A stretch of DNA of 64,000 nt. Source: Uloborus plumipes (lineage: Eukaryota; Arthropoda; Arachnida; Araneae; Uloboridae). Both the position numbers and the translations under genes were made by a program. Position 1 is the first letter of the stretch, and every line of letters begins with the position of its first letter. The notes under the pieces are model-generated. The model searched no databases, was not told the origin of the DNA, and saw only the letters and a program-made list of their open reading frames with translations. Location of the stretch: contig JAXGGA010001063.1 in the NCBI GenBank assembly GCA_038373865.1, positions 1 to 64,000 of the forward strand, read 5' to 3'. Of this stretch, positions 13,430 through 25,276 are shown piece by piece.

Positions 13430-15853
13430 AAACATACGGACAAACATACATCTCCTAAATACTATTATGACCGATCTCCTCCCCCTTCTTTTAGGAGAAA
13501 AATATGGTTGCGTGAGCGAATGACGTTGTTTTGCATATCAAAAAAATAGCATACAACGACAAGTACAAGCAGTCTTCAGAACGGGTTCGACACAATTAAA
13601 AAATCTGCCATTTTGCAACAAAGAATCCCATTTGCCGAAAATTAAGCAGTTAGTTTCATTAGTGTATGTTTACCTTGAACCTGGGGCAAAACTAATGTTT
13701 GTACCCAGCGGAATAAAATATCGATTAATACGATACCGCACCCAGCTCCAAAGAAAATAACCCTTGTCCCGCGCAGCAGAAGCACCGATAGCACCTCTCA
13801 GGAATTCGATATCCAGAAGAGGCGTCCGCCCAAGTCTAGAGAATCGTGTCAGGATGTCACCAGGCGACGTCCTCGCTCCCAGATTTATGACAGCGCATCC
13901 ATTAAGGTTAATCATTAAGCGCAGATTAGTCTCTGGACCTACAAGGGCATGGAATCGTAGCAGGTGTAGTTGCCCAAACCATGATGTGGACAAGAGCTAC
14001 TTCAGAGGACTCTACGACTTAGCCGACATTTTGGGCCCAAGAGAGTTTTGGACCAGCCTCTTTGCTTTAAGTTTGAAAATACAGGGTTGGCAAGAAATAA
14101 ATTGCCTCATTTAGAGAACTCTACAGTACGTTCTATTGATCAGAGTGCGAAGAAATTTGAGCAACAGATAGTTCAAATGATGCGCTTGGCATTTCTTCAA
14201 TAAAAAGATGCTCTAAAAACCACCGATAGGTGGTGTCGTATAATTTCAATGCGTTCTATAAGTTTTAAATAATTTATAAAAAAAAACAACATAAAACTGC
14301 TCGACATCAGCAACTCAACCGGACGTAAAGGAAATCTTTCGACGCTATGATCTTTAATTTCAACATATGCATGTCCGAAGAGGAAAATATGGTTCTCCAA
14401 TTCGAGAACATTGTTGGAATGGTCGGGGGTCATATTCAGAAGTTTTTATCTTGATTAAAAAAAAATAAATAAATAACATTTGAAACGTATTAAATGCTTA
14501 TTGTGCTGGTGAGAGTCACTTATCGGTGTACAGAACCACCAATCAGTCTATCAATGGTTTTCTGAATTGAAAATTTTATTTGACGACTGTCAAGTGTATC
14601 ATTTGAATTATCTGTAGTTCAAATTGCATCTTATTCGAGCTAATAGAACGAATTTTAGAGTCCTCTGAAGTGAGCCACCTATTTCTTGTTGACGCTGATG
14701 TATTCAGTTAGAGTCGTTCTGGTTACTATGTCGTAAAATTAACTGATAAAAAGTTGAGTAAAACGCCGCTTTGAGCAAATCTACTAAATTAACTTTTTTT
14801 ACCGAGAAGTGTTTTCTGTATGAAGCAGTTACATTTTCGTACCTCAGCTTGCTTTGAATCTGAATTATTTCAACCTCTTATTGAGGGTAAAATAGTCGAA
14901 CATCAATCAATACATCTGAAAAGCTCAGTACCGGTTTTTGTCACCGCTGGTCTGGGACCAAAATGTCGAAAGAGACGGCCTCGCAAACACAGCGTCCTTA
15001 ATGTGGACAAGCTCCGTCCTTGCTGTCAACCGATCCATAAAATAACATCTCAAGATACCTTGTTACTTTCGATCGGGAAAGTAATTGAAGAGATTCGGGG
15101 CGGTGGCTCATTATGGGGTTGGCAAATGTGTGTTTGTCTTGTCGCATAATGCCGCCATGATCTTTCACCGACTCGGATGACGTCCCAACAGGACTGGAAG
15201 TGAAAAGTCGGTTATTAATATCGCATCACCACTACATGGAAGTACATGCAAAGTAGTCCAATGATTTCTTTCGACAAGTGGCAAAAGAGGTGCCTGAGAT
15301 ATTATTTTCGACACTATTTGGTAATTAGAAGTGCAAAAGAGCGATAATGCGAGCCATTTATAATGCTAATTCCATTTCTTGTAGCACTTCTCGAGGCGTG
15401 AGACCTATTATTTCGTTTGATACATGAAATGATCAACATTTAAAGGGCATTTATTTATTTCTCTACACACTGAATTAGTAAGCGAATATACGTGACAACG
15501 AACATGATAATGGCTTTTTTGGACTTCTTTATGACTTATCAGCCTTTAGAACTAATGGTATGGTTTTATGTTTTTCTTCCATTAAATGCTAAGCCGATGT
15601 AGCTACCAAGTACAAAGACATTCACTGCTACTGCTTTTTAGATAGTAAATCCGTCAACCACGTTTAAGCAGAACGTTAAAAATCCAAACATCAACAATCC
15701 GAAAAGTAAAAAATCCGAAAGCGAACCCATTAAGTTTCAATAAATTCTTCTGTAATTTTTGAGAAACAGCCAAAAAATTTCCTTTTAACATACAATGATC
15801 AAAGCTTTTTCTTTGAATATGATTTTTATTCAATTTTCATTGTTTAATTAATG
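13430..15853. other. Unassigned region with a GC-richer patch
   Basis: The patch at about 13675-14050 is richer in G and C and open on both strands (minus 13993-13670; plus 13764-14114), but neither product shows a recognisable domain. Possible coding remnants at 14820-15149 are listed separately. The rest is AT-rich without recognisable ends. Confidence 0.4.
14820..15149 (+). pseudogene. Possible relic of the 3' end of an LTR-element integrase
   Basis: The 109-codon frame contains a basic stretch followed by NVDKLRPC. It resembles the V-x-V-D-K/R-L-x-P segment common at the C-terminus of Ty3/gypsy integrases. No catalytic core, protease or reverse transcriptase is visible upstream and no LTRs flank it. 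The assignment rests on one short motif and may be chance. If real, it is a 3' fragment of a long-dead element. Confidence 0.22.
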
Positions 15854-16456
15854 TATGGGCGATTCTCTGTAAACTGGTAATTGGCTGTCCGGACCGATTA
15901 TTTTGAAAATAATAAAGTGTAAAAAAGTAATTATCACTCTTAATACAAGTAAAGCATTAATACTTTGTGGCCCAATTGTATTTGGAGTGATAACAATTTT
16001 TTTTTTTTTTTTTTCTAGAAATTATCTAAGCGCCAAAAACACAGTCCCATGGCTGTCCCAATCCCATAGTCTAACTGTTAAAGATAGTATTTCAAAAAAC
16101 CTATTAACACTACCTAAATTTGGTAATTAAGATCTAAAAATAGAATAATGAAGCTATGTTTTTCTTATGAAATAAGGTATAATTATGTATTTCTAAAACT
16201 TAAAATTGTCATGTAATTTCTGTCCGGAGTTTTTTCAAACAGTCCCCTGCAACAAATTCAAAGCTGTAATACGAAAAATCTATAACTTTTGCAAATTCTT
16301 TTTGGCATGAAGTTTAAAGTAATCAGTGTGAATTTGCCGAAATCGCCGAGAACGGTGTTGAAACGCTACTTTGCTTAGTTTGGGAGCCACGTTTGTGATG
16401 AAAGTATGCATCAGGGTCGTTGAGAAAACAGTCCTCTGGGAAGTGATTTTATTAAT

Positions 16457-18567
16457 GGGTAATTCCATTGTGACTAACATAACATTTAGAGTAAATATTT
16501 AATCCTATTTTCTGTGTGTGAGCCTTATTTTTGTTACAATACCAAAAACAAGGTGTAATTCTTCTCCGCATAGATGAGTTGTTTAAGTTAATATACAAAA
16601 ATAATAATTTTTGTATATTAACTTTTATTTTTGGCAGTTAGGGGACATTTTGATCAACGTGACTAACATAACAGATTTGCAACCCTCAAAATTTTGTATT
16701 AAATTCATCAACACCATTCTCTAAAACTAAACCATAAAATTATTATTTTTCCCCGGATAGTATCTATGTGAAAGGTTATTTTCACATTAATAATTGTAAA
16801 TTTGACATATATTTTAAATAATATTGCAAAAAGTAGTATTTTAATAAAACTTGCCTGTGACTAACATAACGTGACTAACATAACACGCGATTACACATTT
16901 AACTAAGTGTATTACAGGTAATATTAATACAACTATTAGAATGCAAACAAGATTTTATTGAAGATTAACACACATGTTTACCTGTAAACAAAATTTCCAG
17001 TTTAGTTTTGTATTTAAAATAATAATGTCTGCGGGAATTTACAGATGTTTGCGACAAAACTTTCGAAATTTGAATTCCTTGAATCCAAAATTTGTTCTCA
17101 TTTGTGGGAAACACAAAGGTTGCCTCAGAGTTTTTTCTCGCTAAGAGTACTTCATAATCATTTTCATTCATGTTTAAAACCTGCGTACCATATTTCTTTT
17201 TAGACTTACAAGAGGTAAATACCACCACAATCTTAGTTTTTGTATCTCGGAACAGTCCAGGAGAATCTACTTAAAAATCATCAGCAGTCGTCTTCAATTT
17301 CACAACACAATTTCTTTAAAAAAAAAAGCTTCTTTTCTTGGGATATCATCCCCTGTATTTTTTAATAAATAAATTTTAAATTTCTTCATATTTACAGCAT
17401 ATCATTTTTACCGAAAAACCTATATGGGGATTCCCATTTTCAAACTACAAGTCTAACGCTTTCTTTTCAGCCTTGTCACTTTCACTCAAAAATAAGCAGT
17501 TTATCTTCAATTCTTGTTCTTTTTTTATTACTGAAGTAATTCCTTTGCATAATTTCCAAAGTTTGCCCATTTAAAACGCTGCTTCATACGTTGTGCTATT
17601 ACATGTGGGCACTTTCCATGATTTAATTTCATAAAACTCCATGACCTGTAGATGCTGGAGGCAGCTAGGGTCATATATGTTTTTAAAGTGAGCAGCAGCT
17701 CCATATGTTCGTAGAAAAACTAATTGAACAGCGATCCCGCATATAGCTATGAAGTAATTTAAAATTCTTTCATTGAAGATGTTGACTTCATATGCCGAGT
17801 GCTTACTTGCGTCGCAAATTACAGCCTAAAATTTCAACTCCAAGTTTACTATTAAAAGAACTGTTTTGAAAATAAACTACTGCAGTATATATGGTCACAC
17901 ACATTAATTTCTTTCAAATAAGCTGTTCAATAAATTAATTTGTTTCTAAAATAAATTGTTTACTTAAGATTTAAGTATTTATTAAAGAGTCATGTTATGT
18001 TAGTCACACACAGTGATGTTATGTTAGTCACAAGTCCTATGGCCAGAAAAAAGGAAATTCTTTATGAACAATCTTATCAATCTAACTGTACCCATCCCAT
18101 AGAAGAGATCAGGGGAAAAAATTTAAAAAATATTATTTCCAGAAGGGAATAACTGAATTAATTCATGTTTTTGAAAAAAAATATGTGTTTTTGTGACTAA
18201 CATAACAAGTAAATCAGACTGAATACCCATTAACTTTGCAATATTAATTTTATGATAAAACAAGAAAATATATATATTTCTGTAAAGCAAAAGAACCATT
18301 CTTCAATAACTAAAAATAATTTCATTATTATTTACAGTTTTCTTCAACTATATATGAATGTGAAAAGTTAGAAAAATATGCAATGTTTTGGGTAACTGCA
18401 TATATTATCTTTACAGCCATTTTTCAGGGGTTTGGAGTAATATTTTGTAAAAACTTATGATAAATTCTAAAAATTTGAAAAATTATCTTTAAAATGATGT
18501 ATCACAAGATATATATATTGAAAGATGAAAAAACCATCTCTAGGTTGACATTTACATGGAATTACCC
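16457..18567. mobile_element. 2.1 kb TIR element with seven GTGACTAACATAAC words
   Basis: The ends are a perfect 12-bp TIR, GGGTAATTCCAT. The flanks are TAAT at 16453-16456 and 18568-18571, and the second family X copy has a single TAAT there (near 45195-45198), so the target duplication reads as 4 bp. The word GTGACTAACATAAC occurs perfectly seven times: forward at 16470, 16659, 16857, 16871 and 18193, reverse at 17994 and 18018. These are concentrated toward the ends like transposase-binding sites. One open frame on the minus strand (16965-17228) may be a transposon coding remnant. The superfamily is not certain. Confidence 0.8.
16965..17228 (-). pseudogene. Coding remnant in the 2.1 kb TIR element
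   Basis: An 87-codon frame on the minus strand contains a segment ATFVFPTNENKFWI followed by a hydrophobic I-x-x-V-L stretch and a Y-x-F-K end. This resembles, from memory, the C-terminal F-V-F-P region seen in proteins of some arthropod TIR elements, where it follows a DDE transposase. No catalytic residues are visible in this frame. Sequence further upstream on the minus strand (17230-18300) is AT-rich and interrupted. It is most likely the tail of a decayed element-encoded protein. Confidence 0.3.
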
Positions 18568-18919
18568 TAATGTCAATTAATTTAATTATAAAACATATTA
18601 GTTATTATGTCCACGATTTGTGCATAAATTTATAGGTAGTCTCGTAACTAATTATGGTCCAATAGTTTTGCAGATATTACGCAACAAAGAGCAAAAACAC
18701 AGTCACCTGGCACAGTCCCCTGCCTAGTTATACCAGGCGGGGGACTTACCCCCTATCATGATTTATCAGAAAAACACAAACTTCAATTGGCCCTCTTTCA
18801 AACCAAAGTAATAGATTTATTTTCTGAGCAATAGTATTATAATTATACGAACATTTCAAAAAACCGTGCGCGGACTGATTTCGTGTGAAAAATGACGAGT
18901 TTACAGAGAATCGCCCGTA

Positions 18920-20057
18920 TAACAGTTCCTTACAGAATACATTTCTCTGACAAAGTATTGCAAAAACATTTTTCATTTTTCTTTTATGTTCAGTAATCAA
19001 TGACAGAGAACTTTTGTAAAATTTTGTTAAAAACTGTAACTGCATGGTGTAGCGTTAAGTAATGTACTGTATGTAATCAACATGCATAGTGTATAATCAC
19101 TTTATTTGATTAAATGGATTACTATTTTCTTAAACGGTATTTTCTTGGTCATTTTCGAAAATCCAAATAATTTGAAAATCAGAACTACCGATAGACCCAA
19201 AATAATTAGAATTTTCGGCTATCTGCTGTATTGAAGTACAAAATATATTCAATTTTAGTGCACAAAGTTTTAAAAAAAAAAGAAAAAAACTACCCGTTAT
19301 GTAGAAATTATCCAGAAAACTGGGCTTCCATAATAATTCCTAGTAACAATGAAGCTTTTTCTTAAGTATTGCTCTTTTAGAAGGAGCTTTATCAGTACTA
19401 GAAGCCCAGCATCCAAAAGATAATTTAATAAACTCTTAGTTTATTTTTTACAGTAGAGGTCAAAAACTTTATCATAGTGCTCTTTTTTTTCTAATATAAA
19501 ATAAAAGAAAAAATCTATTAAAAATCAATTTCAAAGAATAACCTTTCTTTTTAATAGAACATACGTTCATTAGAAAAGGTAAAGGTTTTGTATTTAATTG
19601 ATATGTATGTGTTAGAATGATATTAGTTTGCCTGTACCTTCTTGGTTTTATGTTACTGACCCGCTGGTCTGGCTATTTCAAACTGTTACATTATTAATAT
19701 CTCTCACAGCAACATTGTTTTAACAGTTTAAAGTTCCTGATTGGTAAAGCTGAGATAATATTTTCTTCTAGGTAGCCTCTTCAGTCAACCTCGATAAAGA
19801 TAAATCTGATCAAAAATACTTCCCTACTAAGCTAACTTAGCCTAAACTTCTTGAACGGCTATTTTCTTCTTTTAAGTAAAATTCTTTAATTTTTGGGCTT
19901 TAATATCATGTTTACAACAAAAATTATGCATTATAGAACATACGGTACACATCAGTTAATATTTCTGATTTTCTAGTTGCTAAGATTTAATTTCTACTTG
20001 TAGCATAAAAATTGCAGCTGAAATAGCTTTAAATAGAATCTTTTTAAGAATCATTGT
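18920..20057. other. Unassigned AT-rich sequence
   Basis: No gene, TIR or tandem repeat was recognised. Confidence 0.5.
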
Positions 20058-20059
20058 TA

Positions 20060-20436
20060 CACTGTTAAAAATTTTCCTGAAATTTTACGGTAAAAGTTAC
20101 TGGCATCCATGTTGCCAGTAACTTTCACCGTAAAATCCAATTTTACTGTAAAATTTTGCGGTAGAGAAAAGTAGAGTTAAAAAATGCAAGCAGCTAGGAT
20201 CGAACCGAAGACGCAGTTATCGCACTTCGCTTCTCTATCCACTGTTCCGAATAGACCACACATAGCGAACAGAAATTGAGTATTACGTGCTTCGCTCAGT
20301 AAGTCATGTGGTTTATCAACTGGCGCTGTAATCGTTTCTTTTTTATGGTATAATTTACTGTAAAAGCTTTAGTTACTGTAAATGCAACATTTTACAGTTA
20401 TATTCACCATAAAAGTTTCCTGAATTTTTAACAGTG
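20060..20436. mobile_element. CACTGTTAAAAATT MITE containing a tRNA-like segment
   Basis: The 377-bp element has ends CACTGTTAAAAATT and AATTTTTAACAGTG, flanked by TA at 20058-20059 and 20437-20438. Subterminal TTTTACGGTAAAAGTTAC-type words appear near both ends. On the minus strand the middle carries a good RNA polymerase III B box, GGTTCGATCC (20206 down to 20197), with an A-box-like TGGATAGAGAAG about 25-30 nt upstream (near 20242-20230). No coding sequence. TA targets place it in the Tc1/mariner group. Confidence 0.75.
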
Positions 20437-20438
20437 TA

Positions 20439-20801
20439 CCTGGTTAAAGTAATTCTACTTAAGCGTGATTTAACTACTTTTAATCAACATTCCAAAAACC
20501 AGACGAATGTTGGTATATCTATTACGTTCTTCATTCAGCACATCATTTATCCTTTCAACTTTACTTTTACAAGTTTTGCTCTTGTAAAGTAAGGCAGATT
20601 CTACAACAAATAAGGTTAATTTTCGTTAGTTGTTGAAATTTGCATGTTTCATAACCTGGTGAAAACATATTAATGCTTTACGTTCAAGAAGTCTTATTGC
20701 CACACTAAATGGAGAAACTCCAGATAAAACCGCTACCCTTTTAATATATCATCAAAAGTTTCGCCACCCTATATAGAATAACAGAGAATAGCTCAAATTC
20801 G
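20439..20801. other. Unassigned AT-rich sequence
   Basis: Nothing was recognised between the preceding MITE and the start of the family B nest. Confidence 0.5.
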
Positions 20802-20856
20802 TACCGTAAAATGAAGTGAATCGGAACACTTTTCAGCTTTGAATGCAAACAAAGTA

Positions 20857-22147
20857 CCGTAAAATTGGGTGTATAGGAACAGCGGGGTCAATTGGAACAA
20901 AACTTCTCGACCGTACAAAGAAATTCTTCATAAATATACTATTGGGTATTTTTCACCGTGAATTTTTTTTTCGAAAGGTAAGATCATAGGAAGTAGGAAA
21001 AAATTACTTTTGTCAATCTGGCAACGCTACTGGCTTCTAAGGCGGGCTGCACGTGGAATGCTAGAAAACATCACATTTTCATAGACTGCAAAACTTCATA
21101 TGCAAGAACAAACCTTCTTATATTTAAAAACTCAGAGTGGTATGTTTCAATTATACATGTATCTGAACAACAGAATACCACATTAGAATTTACATTTTTT
21201 ATAAATTGTGTCATAAAAATGAAGAATTCTGAAAAATGCCATAGGAAAAAAATTTGCGGGGTGAATCGGAACACTTAGTTTTGTTGTTCCAATTCTAACT
21301 TATTTGAAGGAAACTGTTTGAAAAATCAAGATTCTAACCCCAATTATTCAAATCAAGACAAGGACAAGGATTTATTACTGTTTATCCCTTCTCGTGAGCA
21401 ACTAGATCTTAAAATGACAAAAAGTTGTAGATTTCAAAAGTTTTTTCTCCAGGAGACTTCTTTTGACTTAAAATACGAGGGGAAAAGTCACATAGACTTT
21501 ATGTAGCAAAAGTTCAGCACACAGACAGTGATGAATAAGCGAAAAAATATTTCAGGACAATCCCCGAAACCCAGAAATTTCAAGAAACTAAAGAAAAGGC
21601 AGAGTTCATCCCAGGAGATGTTATGAAAAAAAATAAGCCAAGTCACAATTGCTAGTTTTAAGGACAAGTACATATTTGTGGACGACATGAGTGACTTCCA
21701 TTCATGTTAAATCTTTGTATTTCAATTCAAAAACATTTCTTTAAATTACTTTTCATTTTTCATAAGTTCAAAATTATTTTGAATTTTGACGAATTATAAA
21801 CGTTTACTGGTATTGAAATTATACATTTATTTAACAGTAATTATCTGTTCTTATTCTCCCCCATCAATATTACTCATGTTTATGAGACCTATTACAGGTT
21901 AAATTGAAAAAAAATAAAAATTTAGCCAGGTGTTCCGATTGACCCCTATCTGCGGGGTGAATAGGAACACCTATAAAATGCTATGTATATGAATAAAAAC
22001 TGTTCAATGTGTTTTGTACTTGCTCGGAATATCAAGAACAAACCAAGACCGAAGTTTTTACCCAAAAATTTAAATTAAAAAAAAATCTTTTAATTACTTT
22101 TTTTACAGTCAAAGCTGAAAAGTGTTCCGATTAACCCCATTTTACGG
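20857..22147 (+). mobile_element. Family B TIR element, copy 2, inserted in copy 3
   Basis: It begins CCGTAAAATTGGGTG and ends CCCCATTTTACGG, flanked by TA at 20855-20856 and 22148-22149. It matches copy 1 closely along its length, including the GGGGTGAATCGGAACA-type words. The flanks CAAACAAAG and GTTAAAAGATTT are adjacent in the reverse complement of copy 1, with a few differences. This copy therefore transposed into a TA inside another member of its own family. Confidence 0.85.
21318..21715 (+). pseudogene. Decayed coding remnant inside family B copy 2
   Basis: A 62-codon open frame (21318-21506) is rich in Asp, Lys and Gln and ends at a stop. The following 200 bp translate in shifting frames to segments such as PETQKFQETKEKAEFIPGDV and KYIFVDDMSDFHSC. 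The equivalent region of copy 1 (about 5850-6240) carries the same segments with its own stops and shifts. Two copies sharing such phrases suggests a once-coding C-terminal region of an element protein. No catalytic motif is visible. The reading on the opposite strand is a shadow. Confidence 0.35.
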
Positions 22148-22422
22148 TAGTTAAAAGATTTTTTTTCAATTCGATTTTTTGTGTAAACTCTTGCTCTGCT
22201 TTTGATATTCCAAGGAAAGACATTTTGAACAGTTATTATTTACATGTATAGGAATTTAGGGGCGTTCCGAATCACCCCGCTGATAGGGGTCAGTCGGAAC
22301 AGACGTTAAATTTTTCTTTTTTTTTTTTCAATTTAGCCGGTAATAGGTCTTACAAACATGAGTAATATTGATGGGGAAGAATAAGAACAGATAGTTACTG
22401 TCAAATAAAAGTTTATTTTATA

Positions 22423-24347
22423 CTAGCGGTACCCGTACGGCTTTGCCCGTGGTATAAAATTAAAAATTCATTTGTAAAATAATTGATATAGCAGAAAAAA
22501 TGCTCTATTTTAGCTGTAATTCAACTATAATTCCTTCAAAGTATGATATAAAAATCTGGTATGGACCCCACACTACTTAATTTTACGTGTAAATTTCTTA
22601 GTAGATGCCTTAAGTGCTAAAATAGTGCTTGGTTGTGAGCAAGATAACAGTTTAAACATTTATATCCCTAGTTTGCCACGAAACAATGCAAAAAAAAATA
22701 TTTTACAATGATTAATCTCCTAAATATCGCCGATTTTAACATCATTCAGTGGATTTTTCGCAAAATATCGCCAATAGCCCCAAATTGAGTCCAAATAAAA
22801 AAAAGAAAACAATTTTTTTCGCCAACTTGGCGATATGTCACCAAATTGGCGGCTAATACTTGACGAACAAAAGCTTGGCAATAGATTGCCAAGTGGTCGC
22901 GCCAATTCATACTCCTTTTGTCTGCATTGAAATGAACACTGATTTACTACATAAAAGGGGTAAAACACTCCATTGAAACATTCGAATGCCACCCCAAGGG
23001 GAGATGCACAAAAATAAGCCAAAAGAGAAAATAAGAACAATTTTTTTGCTCAGAGAAACCAACAGAAATCTTACCAAAGTTTAAAAGAAGAAGAAAGTTT
23101 TCTTTCCTAGCTTTAAAAACAAAACAATACATTTTCCGAAATGAAACACTTTAAAAAGAACGGTGCAATAACGCAATTGATACGATATTTGGTTAATCTG
23201 TGCATTAGGTACCCCTTTCTCGCTAAATGGGCGATAGGCGTGCCAAGCGTGGTAACCCTGGCTATTTTGCGTAGTTTCTCTCGGAGCTTTCAATTCCGTG
23301 AGACACGCAAAAACGCGCCAGTTGGTGACTTTTCGAAAACGCGCCAAGTAAGGTCCCAAAGCATTTTCACCGGGAAAAAGACAGGGTTGCCAGAGAATTG
23401 AAACAAAAAAATACTACGCCTACTCTAAAAAAAATTACGAAATACTACTGTTGCCAAAATCAATGTTGCTGAAATGCGAAATCTATGAAAATGAAAAAAA
23501 AAAAAATCCGCCAAATCTTTTAATTAAGTCATTAGTATAATGGAAACAGGGTTGCCAGAAAAATACTACGCTCCTTATTTGGGCCGAAAAAATACTATAC
23601 TGCGCAGCAGTTTAACTTGGCAGTGACGTCACTATGGGCGGAGCCAACAGCGTGACGTTAGCCTATGAAAAACGAGCTAGATAAAACGTCACAGCCTACT
23701 AGCGAATTAGAGGAGACCGCTGACTGCTTGTGTGCTCTTATTGGCTCCGGCCGTAGTGACGTCACTGACAAGTTAAGTTGCTGCGAAGTATACCGTAGTA
23801 TCAAAAATACTACGTCTGGCAACGCTGGAAAAATAACGAAACAAAAATAAGTATGAACACGTAACCATGGTAGCAACATGAAAAGTTGATTTCCGTTGAT
23901 AAAATAATTCATTTCATCTCTCTTTTCAAACAAATTTTGTTCTCGAGCCCAACCATTTTAGAATCGTTTGGCTTGCTTTACTGAAGGTAAGCCTTGAATT
24001 CCGGGATTCTAAAAACAATTGTTTCAGCTCTCCTGATGATCGTAGAAACTTCGAAAAAACTTCATTTTGTGCAGAAAATTTCAAGCTTTCGAATGTCATA
24101 AGACTTGAAAATGTGTATGAAATATTTCTTCCCTATTTTATCGAATTTCCGCTAAGAATTCGAATAGAAAAAAAACGAAATGGAATTTTCGAAAAATCGC
24201 TTCGAGGTGCATAACTACATGCTACAAACTAATTTTGTGCCAATTGGCATGAAAATCGACCGAACGGTTTTGGCGCTACGCGCGTAACAGACAGACAGAA
24301 GGAAAGAAAGAAAGACAAACCATCAGCTTTATTATTAGTAGAGAAGA
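22423..24347 (-). mobile_element. Non-autonomous Helitron, copy 1
   Basis: Read on the minus strand the element starts TCTTCTCTACTAATAATAAA and ends GGGTACCGCTAG, just after a short hairpin of CACGG/CCGTG type around CAAAGC. It sits between A and T without target duplication. 5' TC, 3' CTRR (here CTAG), a 3' hairpin and A|T insertion are Helitron hallmarks. No Rep/helicase coding is visible. A polypyrimidine CTTT/GTCT stretch lies near the 5' end. It contains a 193-bp TA-type MITE at 23598-23790 that copies 2 and 3 lack. Confidence 0.8.
23598..23790. mobile_element. TA-type MITE with about 50-bp TIRs and GTGACGTCAC core
   Basis: The TIRs run about 50 bp imperfectly, starting TACTGCGCAGCAG on the left and TACTTCGCAGCAA on the right strand. 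Flanks are TA at 23596-23597 and 23791-23792. Helitrons 2 and 3 show the uninterrupted site (AAATACTACCGTAG), proving a TA duplication. Most of the interior matches the interior of the PIF-like MITEs at 26984-27297 and 53419-53720, although the termini differ completely. Confidence 0.8.
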
Positions 24348-25276
24348 TACCAGGAAACGTTTTATGATTAGTCAAAATTCAAAATAATTTTGAACTTATA
24401 AAAAATTAAAATTTATTTTAAGAAATGCTTTTGAAGTGAAATACAAAGATTTAACATAAATTTAAGTCACTCATGTCGTCCACAAATATGTACTTGTTCT
24501 TAAAACTAGCAGTTGTGGCTTGGCTTAAGTTTTTTCATAACATCTTCTGGAATGAACGCTGCCTTTTATTTAGTTTCTTGAAATCTCTGGGTTTTGGGGA
24601 TTATCCTGTAAGATTTTTCCACTTATTCATCACTGTCTGTGTGCTGGACTTTTGACACATAAAGTCTGTATGACTTTTCCCCATGTATTTTAAGTAAAAA
24701 GAAGTCTTCTGGAGCAAAACTCTTTTTCAATCTCCAACTTTCTGTTATTCTAAGATCTAGTTGCTCACAAGAAAGGATAAACAGTAATAAATCCTTGTCC
24801 TAGTCTTGACTAGAAGAATTGGAGTTAGAATCTTGATTTTTCAAACAGTTTCCTTTAAATAAGTTTGAATTGGAAAAACAAAACAAAGTGTTCCGATTCA
24901 CCCCGCAATTTTTTTTCCTATGGCATTTTTCAGAATTCTTCATTTTTATGACACAACTAGCGGTACCCGCACGGCTTTGCCCGTGGTATAAAATTAAAAG
25001 TTCATTTGTAAAACAATTGATATAGCAGAAAAAATGCTCTATTTTAGTTATAATTCAACTATAATTCCTTCAAAGTATATCCCTAGTTTGCCACGAAACA
25101 ATGCAAAAAAAAAATGTTTTACAATGATTAATCCCCTAAATATCGCCGATTTTAACATCATTCAGTGGATTTTTCGCAAAATATCACCAATAGCGCCAAA
25201 TTGAGTCCAAATAAAAAAAAAAGAAAACATTTTTTTTCGCCACCTTGGCGATATGTCGCCAAATTAGCGGCAAATA

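Larger units (their letters stand above)
15856..18917 (+). mobile_element. Family X TIR element, copy 1, with a nested element
   Basis: The ends are a near-perfect 20-bp TIR (TGGGCGATTCTCTGTAAACT against CGGGCGATTCTCTGTAAACT) flanked by TA at 15854-15855 and 18918-18919. A second copy at 44603-45545 has the same ends and flanking sequence but lacks the 2.1 kb present here at 16457-18567. That segment is therefore a later insertion, leaving about 950 bp of family X sequence. No transposase is recognisable. TA target sites suggest a Tc1/mariner-superfamily MITE. Confidence 0.85.

Noticed and set aside
13670..14114. Possible host exon open on both strands, ending at a GTAAAC donor-like site
   Set aside because: Neither product is recognisable and no matching acceptor or neighbouring exon is visible.
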